In this document: piece after piece, positions 35,830 through 47,749 of the stretch
How positions within the stretch are numbered: position 1 is the first letter of the stretch
Layout: each line of letters begins with the position of its first letter
Source: Sipunculus nudus
Lineage: Eukaryota > Annelida > Sipuncula > Golfingiida > Sipunculidae
Assembly: GCA_026874595.1 (NCBI GenBank)
Contig: CM049313.1
Location: 74,702,659 to 74,766,658, forward strand
Direction: 5' to 3'
Length of the DNA: 64,000 nt
Position numbers and translations under genes: made by a program
The notes under the pieces: generated by a model
Told to the model about the DNA's origin: nothing
The model's database searches: none
What the model saw: the letters and a program-made list of their open reading frames with translations, nothing else

Positions 35830-36849
35830 TTAGCTCAAGAGCTGCCTAACTGGTGACCATTTTTTAAGGTGAAGGTTTAATTTATTATTTTTACATGCTA
35901 TGAGATATTCAGTATTTTGCATGTCTTTTAATTTACTTTTAACTACCTGAAATAAATTACCATGTTTTTCACATCTTCTACTATATAGTACATATTTATA
36001 AACAAGAATCACAGTATTTATCAACACATTATCCATAGTCACTGGAAAACAACCATATAAAATATTACATAGATTATAGTCTGGCAAAATAAGATGTACT
36101 GCTTTCAACCATTCTCTCATTTGTATATAGAGGTTCCTTGCTGTATTACAGTAAAAAAAAATAAATGAGCAATTGATTAGTAATTACACCTTGGAGAGTC
36201 AATAAAGTTCCATCTATAAAGATTCTTGTGGACGGGTAGATAATGATTTATAATTTTAAACTGAAACTCACGAAGGTATGTTTCATTAGTGCAACTATAG
36301 ATTCTAACATAAGCTTGTTGCCAATACTCCAGACCGTTATCCCGTAGTCTATTCACACATGCAGGTTTTTTAAACAAATAGCTTATCAGCTTTTGATACA
36401 CTGTTCTACTATCTAATTTTAACAAATATTCTTCTTTATTGCCATTCATAATCTTAACATAAACTTGGAGTTTTTTCTTCCAATCATTTGGTATAGCACA
36501 TATAAGGCTGTTCAATGAAAACATAGTCCGTTCTATCGATACACTTCTTTTGGTGAAATCGAGTTCCATAAATGCTTTGAAATTACCATTTTCATCAATT
36601 ATATCCCTTAAATATTTTACATTCATGTCAAAGAGACTGCGATAAAATACTGATAGATTATTAACCAATATATATTTTTTTCCATAAGAATTGACTTGTT
36701 ATCTCTGCTAAAGTTGTTGGTGGATTGTTAGAATAGTTAAACCATTCTCTAAAACATGCTAAATAAAATGGAGCACAGGACTTTGGAAAACATTTAATAT
36801 CATAGTTCTGGTGTATTCTGTCTATACCCCCGATAGCTTTACACTTCAT
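35830..36849 (-). pseudogene. LINE copy 2, C-terminal region
   Basis: Frames at 36849-36661, 36668-36177 (163 codons) and 36120-35830 overlap or adjoin with small shifts. The middle one contains FQFKIINHYLPVHKNLYRW, equivalent to the FQYKILN-type segment of related elements. The last frame (YKYVLYSRRCEKHG..., ending KKWSPVRQLLS) parallels the end of copy 1. Confidence 0.8.
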
Positions 36850-37063
36850 ATCAAGTAGGGTTCTAGCTGTTCCTTTACATTTCCTGATAAGATTAGCTAT
36901 ATCGTATATCCATATTTGGTAGCTTTAATCCGCCCAAAGTATATGACCCAATTGCTGTGCTAAATTTTACCTTAGCCCTACTATTTTTCCAAACAAATTT
37001 ATTTGTAGTATCTTGTACTTCATTACAAAATCTTTTAGGAGGTTCAAGCATATTCATTACATA

Positions 37064-38026
37064 TTATACTTTAGAAACAGCTAGTGATCTAACTACCTTT
37101 ATGCGTCCGTAAACGGTGAGTGATCCATATATAGTGATACCCTTCCATATATGTAATACCTTCTTCAAATTTTCAAGGCATCTGTTAAAATTAAGCTCGT
37201 CCACAAGTTTCTGGTTATATGAATAATATATACCAAGTATTTTCATGGCGTCCTGTTTTAAATTTACTAATTTAAGTTGGAATGGATTGTCAGCTTTATA
37301 TTTCCATTTACCCATCCATTCGATTTCAGACTTACCCAGATTTATTTTCAATGAAGAATATGTCGAATATACATCAAATATAGCGAGAACATTATGTAAA
37401 GAATCAAGGTATTTTAAAACAAGGTTGTATCATCGGCGTACATACACATCTTTACTTCTAAGATATTTATCTTTATTCCTTTTATCCTCTCATTCTTCCT
37501 TATCATTTCCCCTAATACTTCCAGTGAATGTATAATTAAATATGGTGCTAAAGGGTCACCCTGACGGGTACCCCTACTAAGAGTAAAATATTCTTAACTA
37601 AATCCATTATTTAACACCGTACTTTGAACATGGTTATGCAAACGTTTAATCCATCGACGGAAAGACTCTCCAAACCGTATTTTTCCAATACCGAAAACAT
37701 AAAATTATGATCTAAATTATCAAAAGCAGATTCAAAGTTGCTCCTACTAGAAGCCCACCCATATTGTCTTTGTTTGCATAATATAAAATATCTGATATTA
37801 ACCGAACAGGTTCGCCAATAAATCTGTTTTTGACAAAAGCACTTTGATCCGTGTGAATAATACCAGGTAACAAATTAATAAATCTTTTGACTAATACTTT
37901 GCTAATAATTTTAGTATCCACATTCAGCAAACTTATAGGCCGCCAAGCTTTTATTAATCTATTATCTTTCCCCTTTTTCTCTATAAAGATTATAACTGCT
38001 TGACGCTGACTTAAACTCAGTCTCAT
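37064..38026 (-). pseudogene. LINE copy 2, reverse transcriptase
   Basis: The first frame (38026-37712) carries QRQAVIIFIEKKGKD, AWRPISLLNVDTKIISKVL and IIHTDQSAFVKNRFIGE, the fingers/palm start of L1-type RT. After a frameshift near 37740 the translation gives LSRGTRQGDPLAPYL (about 37580-37540) and then MYADDTT with the catalytic YADD at 37440-37429. The third piece (37351-37064) has LGIYYSYN and a TVYGRIKVVRSLAVSK block. At least two frame changes separate the pieces. Confidence 0.9.
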
Positions 38027-38284
38027 AAGCTTTATTTATACTATGTAATAAAAGATCGCCAATCTCTGGAAAAAAAGCTCAGGTAAAATTCTTTTGTTAA
38101 CCCGTCATTTCCAGGGACTTTATTCTTTATCTTCTAATTTTTTTCACATTTTCCTCCAGTTGTTTAAGTCTTTTCTTGAGCTGTTTTCTTACTATAGTTT
38201 ATAGTAAATTCTCTTATTTTAAATTTTAAATATTCCCATAGCATCTGTGCATTACTATTACTATTACTATTTTCATAATTTTGC

Positions 38285-38620
38285 TTAAAAATGTATTAAA
38301 TTGTCCCTTATATTTTTTACACAACTTTCATCTTTGAGAAGTGAAGAGTTGAACTTCCAAAATGAGGGACCATGTTTCTGCACAGGGTAGGAGTTTATAA
38401 TAAGAATTATAGCAGAGTTGTCGGTAGCTACTGCCGGTATTATATCGCAGTCTTTTACAACTGACTGAAAATTAGAAGATGTAAAGAAATAATCTAAACG
38501 CCTTTGTATAAGTGGATGCGATGATCGCCATGTAAATCTTTGCCATGATGGACCAGCTCGATTTGTGTGATATATGAAGAGGTAGGAATGCAAACACAAT
38601 GTTTTTAACCATCTAGGCAT
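38285..38620 (-). pseudogene. LINE copy 2, endonuclease C-terminal half
   Basis: A 111-codon frame contains a FTWRSSHPLIQRRLDYFF segment, then KDCDIIPAVATDNSAIIL. The TDNSA motif replaces the catalytic SDH with Asn for His, so it would be inactive even if expressed. RRLDY and DIIP are standard LINE endonuclease landmarks. Confidence 0.8.
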
Positions 38621-38649
38621 TGGAATTTGAAATTATAAACACATTATTA

Positions 38650-41495
38650 TGGTTCCTTCAAACAATAGACCTGGCTCCGGAGGGACCTGGTGCAGTAGGG
38701 TCCGCTGACCACACACAAACGGCTCACCCGAAGCCAACTGTTATTTAATAGTTCTATAGTGGTTTTCGAATAACAAAAGCTTATCAACCTGTAAATTTGT
38801 AAGACCACAATTTGTTTTCTTTAAAAAAGCAAGAAATACTGCCCTTTTTGTAGAAATTTGGTGAATTCCCCTGTCCTGGAGCACAATCCAAACTAACTGC
38901 AACTTTTCAAGACACAACCTGAAGTATTTCTGGATAAAATTTGGTATAACTGAGAGAGCCACAAAAGTGTGTCTTCTTTTACTGCACCAGGTGACCTCAA
39001 AATCGATGCCCAGATAACATAAAGCAATATCGCGAGCTTACATGAAACGTGCAAGACGCCTTATCGTGATCGTCTCTTTTATACATCAGCAAGCGCCAGA
39101 TAGAAACTAATAAAGGAATACCTACAGAACGCCAGACAGAACCTGATAACCAAGTCTGTTAAGGAGGAAATTTACAGTCTGGGAGGGAAATGTGTTTCAT
39201 CAAATACAGAAGCGCCGATAAAAGACTTAAATATGAATAAGTAGTGATCAATGTAATCAAGGAAATTGGCCGGATAATTTCTCAATAAGAACAATGTAAA
39301 ACATTGACGGTGTATCTAAACAACCTGGATGGTGATTATGTGTGTATCAGCTGACTGTTGTTAAGGCCTGTTTTTCAGTAAAAAGGCTATTAAAATTACT
39401 TTACTAAGTTTTTTTTATTTTCAGCTACATGTTTGAACCTTGCAGCATATAGGTTGGGTCAGCTCAGTAACAACAATTAAGTATGTAAAAATACATATCT
39501 ATAGCCTGATAACCCTTATCCACCTGTATTTAGAATATCTCCAGGTAAGAAAAAACTGCAAAACAAAATTTGCACCAACTGCAGAAAGAGGAAAATGCTT
39601 TATTTTGCACCATACATGCTTTTGATATAAATAATCCTTATTTTACGTCTTTGTTGACATGTCTTATATATAGCCCTTACAACTGACCATTGTTTGTTTT
39701 TCAGTGATATGGTTATGACTTAATACGTGACGTAACAGTGAAGCGCGTGTAAGAGGAGAATACACGCCATATTGTAGATATCGGTCGACAGCTCTTGCCT
39801 GACGTGAATATGGGCGTCTCTTTTGTGGGTAACGTGTGTTTTGGGTTGGCGGTAAGATGTCGCTAAAGAATAGATTAGTTTCTCATAAAACTGTCCTAAA
39901 TTGTTTGAAAGAAAAAGACATAAAGTAGGTTATTATTGCCAAAATGGTCAATTACGCATCCTCGTCTTTATGTCCTATCGGCATAAAGCTTAGGTTTTCT
40001 CAGACTTGCCACAAACAAAATCATGAAAAAAAAACAGATGGACAGGGGTCGTGGAACAGAAGCTATATGCCAAATAATTGAAATAATTTAGGTGAATCCT
40101 GGTAACAAAACATCTTTGCGATGATAATCAATTCATGGACAGGTGTGAGACACCACGGACCGCTGCAGAAGTATTTATGAAGTCTGCGAATGAGACGACA
40201 TCCATGACAAATGCAGCAACAATGACATCGCAGGAGACAGCATGTCAAAGGCTGATACCCCGGGGCTTGTATCCTGACCGCGGCATAACTGTTACAGATC
40301 TTGGGACGGGCTGGGCAAGCATTCGGATCACCTCGACCGTTGACGATGAGGCCTAAGATGAATTTATGGACCGAGCAATGCTACGCCAAGAATTATGGGA
40401 TATGGTGCGCCGGAAATCCGCAGACTAGTCTAAGATAAGATCACAGTTTCCACAAAGAAAACATTGATTCGTTTTAATAATGTTTGTATTTATTTTACGT
40501 AAAATGTTTCCGATAGTAATTTAACTAGAAAATTCAGGTCATCACAAATGCCTCATACGTCGCATAGAATATATGAGGACTTGAAGTAACTGTACAAAGA
40601 ATACATTTGTTTTGCTCTTACAAATCGCACTACGGGTGTGCAGTTGAACTGGCCTTGACCTTGCTTTGCCGGAATACTTCCATGACGACCCCCAGATGAC
40701 CCCGAGGTGCTGCTATGTGCGTAAACAACAGATTACTTGCGTCCGACGCACAGATATACCACATTCGTGCATTATTTGGCCAATTGAGCACCTGGGCCCA
40801 AAGAAGTTGGACGAAGGGATAATTTCTAAGATCTCAAGCGTTTCGTGACAGCTTCGTAGTTTTTTTTATATCTTTACCCAACTAGATGTATCTTCTTTAA
40901 ACACAAAGAAATAACTTTTGTTTAAAATAGCAAAGAGATTGGCGGCGGTAGCTGGCACCGACAGGCTTCACATGACAGGAGAGCTTGACACAGCTTAAGT
41001 CAATAGGAGATATTTAGCTTTAATAAACAAGAGAACAAATTGAACTTTGGTGTGATATGAATGAAATGTTAGCATATTATCATTATGGTAATAATTGTAC
41101 AGATGTACCCTGCATCTATATACATATTTTGATGGTAACCAATATGCTGAAGTTCATACCTTATGTTCATCGATAATATAAGGACCTGTTAAGTTGTAAC
41201 TCAAAGTAAAAGTAAAAAGCATTAAAGTCGAAGGTAAAAGGCCGATTTCTTGACCGTGAGGTTGCTCTTGGGGCCTCTGGGTTTTATCTCATTCAACTTG
41301 ACAGCCCAGCAGTGACCTGAATTCAGTTCAAACGCTTTTGTCTATATAATCCTGACTCGGATTCTTGTTATGAAAGGCAGTAAATGTACCGTACAAAAAT
41401 ATTGAGTGATCATGAATGACTTGTACATATTACAGATGTTGCCAATCAAATTATTAATCAAGTTACTTATAAAAGAATGTTATTATAATCGAATC
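38650..41495. other. Unannotated stretch with a CpG-richer patch
   Basis: No gene supported. The 39700-40400 part is less AT-rich and includes a TGACGTAA (CRE-like) string near 39727. An open stretch at 40135-40356 (73 codons, Thr/Ala-rich) has no recognised family and no convincing splice sites. It is at best an orphan exon candidate. Confidence 0.4.
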
Positions 41496-41496
41496 A

Positions 41497-41497
41497 A

Positions 41498-41540
<43 letters not shown>
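41497..41540. repeat. (ATT)n microsatellite
   Basis: About 14 uninterrupted ATT units. Confidence 0.97.
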
Positions 41541-41543
<3 letters not shown>

Positions 41544-42289
41544 GAGTAGTTGAGTTTCATATTGCCTTCAAATTAAATTGATAAATATATTGGAATAAAT
41601 TGGAATAAATAAGTCAAACACAGAATTGCATATTTCACCAGGAAGACAAAATCCAAAGGACCATTGGCCATATTCATGGACCATTCACTAAAACAAACTT
41701 GACCAACATGCATAAAAATAATACATACAAAAATAGATACATATCAAAGTATTCAAAAGTTGATACATTCTACGAATTAAAATCTTTATATACATAGCAT
41801 TTATAAAGATATACGCAACCGCAAGGCTAGAATTATAAAGATATAGGCATGCACATGCATGGCTAGAATTTAACAACATTTTCCAACAGGCAGTGGGGCC
41901 AGACAGGGTAGGATATTAACCTTTAATGTAGGAATTTACTGGAGCCCATATTGTCATTGACAGATCCTGGTTAAATCAGAAGGGCCAAGGTTTGTTCATT
42001 ATTCATTATGTAAAAAAAACAGTCATCACTGAAAAACGATATCAGTATCATACATAGAAGATGTTTTTTAAATTGAACATTTGATACAAATACAATCACG
42101 ACATGATTTTACATCATCATTCAATGTACATAAAACATAAACATGTGTACATGTATACATTCACACTAAGGTTGAAAAACACTAACCGGTAGCACATAAA
42201 CAACAAATACAGACAGGGTACATTATAAACAAATTATAACCTGTTGGTGAAGATTTTTTGGTTCAGATAGGTATTATTTCAACAATGTT

Positions 42290-43395
42290 TTCTATAAAAT
42301 ATTTATTTTTTAAATTGTTTCCATTTCTGGTCATGTATTACTATTTTGTCTTTTCCTCTAGCTATGTTTTCTTCTATTTTATATATCTGTAATAGGTAGT
42401 TTGTATACATACAGAATGTAGGAATTTTTTCTTTACATTTACATGTATATATGAAATGTTTAAAGAATAGTATTACAATATCTAGAAGGGTGTCGTTAGT
42501 GGTATTCATAATTAGAAGGGTTTCTGTGAAATAGCTCATGTGTACATAGCCTATGTCTTTCAACCAATTTTTTAAATCAGATATTAGGCTTTATGTTATT
42601 TCACAGTGATAAAGTATATGAGAATATGTCTCTGTCTTTTTTGCAAAATGTGCACAGTTCTGTGTCGCGTTTTTTATTCAATTCATAGAGGAAAGGATTA
42701 AGAGGTAGAATCCTATGTAGAAGTTTAAACTGAAAGGTTCTTAGCTTCTCAGTATGAATTCATTATTTTGTAAATCTAACTCGCTGATCCACTTTTCCAT
42801 TGGTTTGACTGGCAAATATAGAGGTTATTAATAAAATCGCTAGAAATGAATTGTGAAGTGTTTTTATTCTTAAGATTTTTTCTGCCCTATGTTCTGCGGT
42901 TGGACTCTTGGATTGTTGTTTAGATCTTTTTTCCCAGCAACAATCCTGTGTGATGCATAAAGTTAATACTGATTTTTTATCTACTTATTAATTCTTCAAA
43001 GGTAAGAAATGTTACATTGTTTCCCACATTTTTAGTAATGTTTGAAATTGTTTGACCCCTTCCATATATAATTTATTATAAAATATTACTGTGTTATTTT
43101 TTTCATGTGAGAGTTAAACCACAAAGTTTGTCACTGAATTTCACGTGTAGAAACCATCTTAGTGTAATTGCAACTGCACCAGAATTGTAGTACTTTTAAG
43201 TAGCCATTAAGAAATCATTTTAACCCATGAGATTTTTAAAGATTGTAACAAAGCTTGAAGATTAATCATATTTAACCCTCCTTGATCTCTCGGTGCTATT
43301 AAAGTGTTTCTCTTAACCTTGTCTGGTTGGTTATTCCATATAAATTTGAATATTAATCTTTCCACTTCTTTTACCTAGAAGATGTTATACATTAA
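42290..43395 (-). mobile_element. L1/Tx1-type LINE, 3' fragment (copy 3)
   Basis: Minus-strand translation from about 43390 gives EVERLIFKFIWNNQPDKVKR, then RDQGGLNMINLQALL, the post-thumb region of L1-type ORF2. Near 42660 a CTFCKK motif is half of the C-terminal zinc finger, with the expected His replaced by Tyr. The last 86 codons (42563-42303) end in DQKWKQFKK, matching the ends of copies 1 and 2. Everything upstream is missing. No A tail is clear, so the exact 3' boundary is uncertain. Confidence 0.85.
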
Positions 43396-43551
43396 TTCCA
43401 TGTTATCAAATTAATTTATCCAAAACATCGGTTCACTCTAGGTACTCTAAAAAATATTTCTTAAATGTTTACTTAACAGCAAACCCCTGTTGGTCCCCTT
43501 TTCAGTTTCTGTTTATCAATGGTATTGTAATAATTTTTGCCTGTGCAAACA

Positions 43552-43830
43552 GGGTATGCGTTCATTCATGTTGTGTTTGTGTTAATGTCTTTGTTCAAAA
43601 CACCCATTGTGTGTGTGTTTATGTCTTTGTTTACAACATGTCTCATACAATCATGAAGAAATCTCGTGATTTTTCGGGGCATTTTAGGTATGAGCTAATG
43701 AAGAATCGAGATTTTGGTGTGGAACCGGAGGATGACCCAGATCAAGGAACCTTATTAAGGAATATTAAAAAATGTAGAGTCAATTATGCACGAATGAACC
43801 TCAGCAAATGGACCTAATAAGTTAATGGCG
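43552..43830 (+). repeat. GGGTATGCG dispersed repeat, copy B
   Basis: It starts with GGGTATGCGTTCATTCATG, then TG-rich DNA in which a TGTGTTTATGTCTTTGTT-like segment occurs twice. CATGAAGAAATCTCGTGA, GGGGCATTTTAGG, ATGAAGAATCGAGATTTTGGTGTGGAA and CCTAATAAGTTAATG follow. The order matches copies A and C. It begins about 160 bp past LINE copy 3. Confidence 0.85.
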
Positions 43831-44169
43831 GAAGATTGCACCTTTCCGCCAGATGTCAATTCTATTTGAAACGAACGTCTTCCTTGAAGGCACTCTGGGA
43901 CGGCCGAGACTACTTTTCTCAACAGTAAAACTCCAAAATCAAAATTTGTAACATTTCAAGGAGGTCTCTTCTGTTTATATTTCGCATGCGTTTGCTTACA
44001 AAATATTACATATTCCATGAAGTCCTTACCACAAAAAAAACCCAAACAATGTTTATGTGATTTGCTTTGCAACAATTCCCATCAAACATATTTGAAGTGA
44101 CTACATTCTTCTCTGCATTTTACCCTCGCCGGTGTAAGTAGAAGCCGCGATGCGCAGGTGTGTGTGTGT

Positions 44170-44186
44170 GGGGGGGGGGGGGGGGC
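44170..44186. repeat. G homopolymer run
   Basis: A TG-rich lead-in followed by 16 or 17 G residues. The glycine-rich frame across it is an artefact. Confidence 0.95.
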
Positions 44187-45142
44187 GGATTGTGACGCCC
44201 ATTAACCCTAAAAAGCAAGGTCTTATGAGTCCTAGACTACACACTGCGGGTACAATGCAGATTCTAGTCGGTCATTCTTTTGAAAAAAAGGGCCAGTACC
44301 TGAACGTCAAGGTCAGGGACCCCGAAAGCTATCCGCCACTCACGTAATGAAATGTTTACCGCATCGACTCGACAATGCGGCCCGGAATATAATATGTAGG
44401 CCTATATACACACTGGTGGCCAGACGACCCCAGTGCCCCATGTACTAACGACCTTATCAATACAGGATCAAATCATGTGATTAGGTCCACGTTCAATCAA
44501 CTCTTAGGAGACCTGGGATAAATTTGTTTCACATTGCTGGTTACGAAAGGGAACCTCCCAGAACCAGGGGTCGAAATGATAAAGAACCCGCTAATCCGGC
44601 GCTTGGCTTTTCTTGTATTCATTTATTTTATAGATAAGAGAGTTAAGTTTGTTAACAATAAAGCAACCTTTTTGATAAGTAAAACGCTGAATAACTAAAA
44701 AACTGAGCTGATTTTCCGAATTTAAGTAGGAGAATATAAAGTCTTGTGCACTAAACGTAACCTATTAAGTATTTATATGCCATGTGATATGTTCGCTATT
44801 GAGTAATTTAACAACACGCATGGACACAAAAACCGGGATACCAAATGCGCTCTTGAAGCAGTAGGCGTAACTGAGTCTTGTGAAAATTCTATTATAGTCC
44901 GACCCCTATGTGGAGAGCATTAAACGGATGCTGTACCTAAACTTAAAGGCTTGCATATTGAATACAACAAATTTTTTCGAAGCCGCATCCAGGCAAACTA
45001 CATTAAAACCTACAAAACGAAAATCAAGGCATTTTTTAAGTCATAGAAACGCTTCCCCCTCTACACCATTGCTCAGTCGTACCTGCGTATGTTCCTCGGT
45101 GTTTAGGCAGAAGTATACATGCCTCGAATGCCTCGATCAGCA

Positions 45143-45391
45143 GGGTATGCGTACATCTCCGTTCATGCGCGTGTGTGTGTTAGCGTTTATTTTCAACATA
45201 ACTCGCGCAATTTTGAACGAATCTCATGAAATTTACAGAACATTTCGGAATGGACCAATGCAGAATCGATCAGATTTTAGTGTGGAATCCGAAACATGGA
45301 ACGGATTCAGGAAAGTCAATTGGAGTATATACAGATAACCAATCACTTATGCACGAACGAGCCTATGAATATGGGTTTAATAAGTGAATGC
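45143..45391 (+). repeat. GGGTATGCG dispersed repeat, copy C
   Basis: GGGTATGCGTACATCTCCGTTC, then GTGTGTGTGT, AACTCGCGCAATTTTGAACG, CTCATGAAATTTACAG, ACATTTCGGAATGGACCAATG, CAGAATCGATCAGATTTTAGTGTGGAATCCG and TTTAATAAGTGAATGC. This copy gives the best overall consensus. A plus-strand frame of 142 codons (44910-45338) enters the repeat from unique sequence. I treat it as chance because other copies do not share its frame. Confidence 0.88.
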
Positions 45392-47460
45392 AAATACAGA
45401 AGCATTATTGGAGAAATTGACAAATGGCGGAGGCGTGAATTCCTAAGAATACAGGTTTCTAGTTTGGATGTACTTTGGATGTAAAACGTCACAGACAATG
45501 CCGCTATCAAGCCTAACACACATACGTATAACCCGCATGATAATTATTTAATTAACCGAGCATTGCTGATCGTGAGCGAAACCCCATGGGGCAGAGTATT
45601 ATAAGTATTAATTTACATCAGTCTGTGGTGAATCAGTCGTTTATAAATGAATATGTAGAATGTAAGCCCGAAATTGGAACTCTAGTAAGATACATATTAC
45701 AAGGTGAGTGAGATGTCCATAACGACCGGATACATTCTACAGGAAAAGATCTTATGTCACGAGGACAACGGAACAATGTATTGTATGCCACACTTATAAT
45801 GAAGACAGGAAGCACGCGTGTAATGAGACATGATTCCAGTTATTACACGTGCTTTGGCTTATAATTAACTTGGTCATGGTCAAAGTTATCATACCTGTTT
45901 CCTTTAATAGCCTTTGTTTACTCTTCGTTGTAACGTAAGGGTACCCTACCAGACCAGTCACATGTAAAATATTAATGCCGGACTTACTGAAAAAAAAAAT
46001 GAATAATTAACTCTAGGTAAAAATTACATCACATACAGTTTTCACCTGGATGCTTTAAGGTGATGACACAGCGAATTACCCCTAACATGGTATCTAACTG
46101 CAAAATATCGAGTCATTTGGACTTCGATCTTAATAATTCAGGGCATAAGGTTTTAGTTATTCGTGCAAAACCTTATGAAATTAAAGGCAAATATTATTGA
46201 AGTAATATATTTTTATATTAAAAAGAGACCTCAAATAACGTCTATTTTCCATTGTTTCACGTCATTCAGCAAGAGCTAGTTTCGATTTGTTGACTTAGAG
46301 AAGTATTTAAGGTTAGGACCTAAAGCTGTTTTCTATATTATATATTTATATGCATGTTGACAGGTATATATACAGGTATGCAATTTACATATGTAAAACT
46401 CTCTCAATGATTCCCCAAGGATGCCTTTGTTTATCTGGAAGTGATTTCTATTATGTTCTTTAACTATTTCTCATTTGGTGAAAATCCGTGATGGTTGTTG
46501 AGGAGGTACAGTTTTATATAGCTAAATGTTGCATACTATTACGAATATAATATCACTAATAGTCTGACAATATTAAGTGAACGTTCAGTCTTCAAGGTTT
46601 TTCGCACGACACACATTGACGTCACATAAGTGTGTCCATGCATTGAAAACTCCAGCTGTTGTCAGATCAAATATCATGGTTCTAATGCACACATTCTAAC
46701 CAAAGCCACAGTGATCGAATCTACCATGGATTTACAGATTTCTTACATTTGCTTGTAAGGGGAGATCAACATGTGGACAAACATGTACCTATAATAACAA
46801 CCCGATGCCCTTTGATATTACTTAAAACGTGAAACATTCTGACTCAAACTGCCCTTTTATCTGGATCCGGATCAGAATTTGTTCAGCTTCCCAAGTCACA
46901 AAGATTCCTTGAATCCGATTCAGTAATCGAATCTAATTCTATAAAATTCAAATTGACAACCAACCAAACAGCCAAAAGATAAACACTAAGAAAATATAAG
47001 TCAGCAGCCAGAGATTGCATACCTCCGCTTAAACTATTTTTTTTCACTATGAAATTTATTCTGAAACATCTCTAACAGGTAATTTTTCCGACAAAATACC
47101 AAAAAGTATAAAGATATCCACTAACGGGCTGATCGGTGTATATTCTAAGCAGAAAAGTATACGAAAATACATAAAGACCTCGATTTCATTATGTCCCAAG
47201 TCACCGAAGAATACAAAAATTTTAAGAATATATACAAAAAAGATGTTTAGAATAATGTTTAATCATGATAAATTGATTTTAAGGGTAATGAGGAGATTTC
47301 AACCTGCTATTAAATTCAAATTGGACAGTGACTGGTATCTGAGCATGTGGGATTTTCAACAGCATTCTTAAAATCAATACTTGAAATATGCATTCTCACG
47401 AATGCAGACCTCTACCATGTACGCGGTCCTTAATGTGGGGTACTCCACAACCCGTGCTTT

Positions 47461-47749
47461 CATTCACCGATTGGCTCATATTTAGGTTCATTGATGCACA
47501 TATTCAAAACACATGTTGGCATTCCCATGTTCAATCGGGCATATATGACCGCACATTTGTGAATATTCCCGTCCTGGATCCCTATCCTGGGCCAAACTTC
47601 ACACCATAATCTTATTGATTCTTCATTTGTCCATTCCAAAGATGCCCTGAAAATTTCATGGGATTCCGTACCAGACTGCGGGAGTTATGTTGTGAATAAA
47701 CATACACACACACATACACACACTCACGAACAGAAATGAACGCATACCC
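47461..47749 (-). repeat. GGGTATGCG dispersed repeat, copy D (inverted)
   Basis: Read on the minus strand from 47749: GGGTATGCGTTCATTTCTGTTCGTGAGTG, a TGTG tract, CATAACTCCCGCAGTC, ATCCCATGAAATTTTCAGGGCATC, TTTGGAATGGACAAATGAAGAATC, then the GTGAAGTTTGGCCCAGG block and a weaker match to the end. This is the only copy of the four on the minus strand. Confidence 0.85.

Larger units (their letters stand above)
35697..38620 (-). mobile_element. L1/Tx1-type LINE, 5'-truncated (copy 2)
   Basis: It begins within the endonuclease domain and runs through RT to a C-terminal domain. It ends at 35697 in a run of 12 A residues on the minus strand, which I take as the poly(A) tail. The C-terminal protein is clearly related to copy 1 but distant, so it is a different subfamily. 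The tail is only about 270 bp from the ORF1 start of copy 1, so the two sit head to tail. 5' truncation with an A tail is typical of incomplete target-primed reverse transcription. Confidence 0.9.

Noticed and set aside
39810-39852. Short signal-like ATG frame ending at a GTAAGA donor, downstream of a CRE-like site
   Set aside because: Only about 14 codons and no following exon. Both features are common by chance at this scale.
40135-40356. Thr/Ala-rich 73-codon frame as an exon
   Set aside because: No polypyrimidine-backed acceptor or good donor at the edges and no recognised family.
44910-45338. 142-codon plus-strand frame
   Set aside because: Its second half is the GGGTATGCG repeat, and other copies do not keep the frame. 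No splice or domain support.
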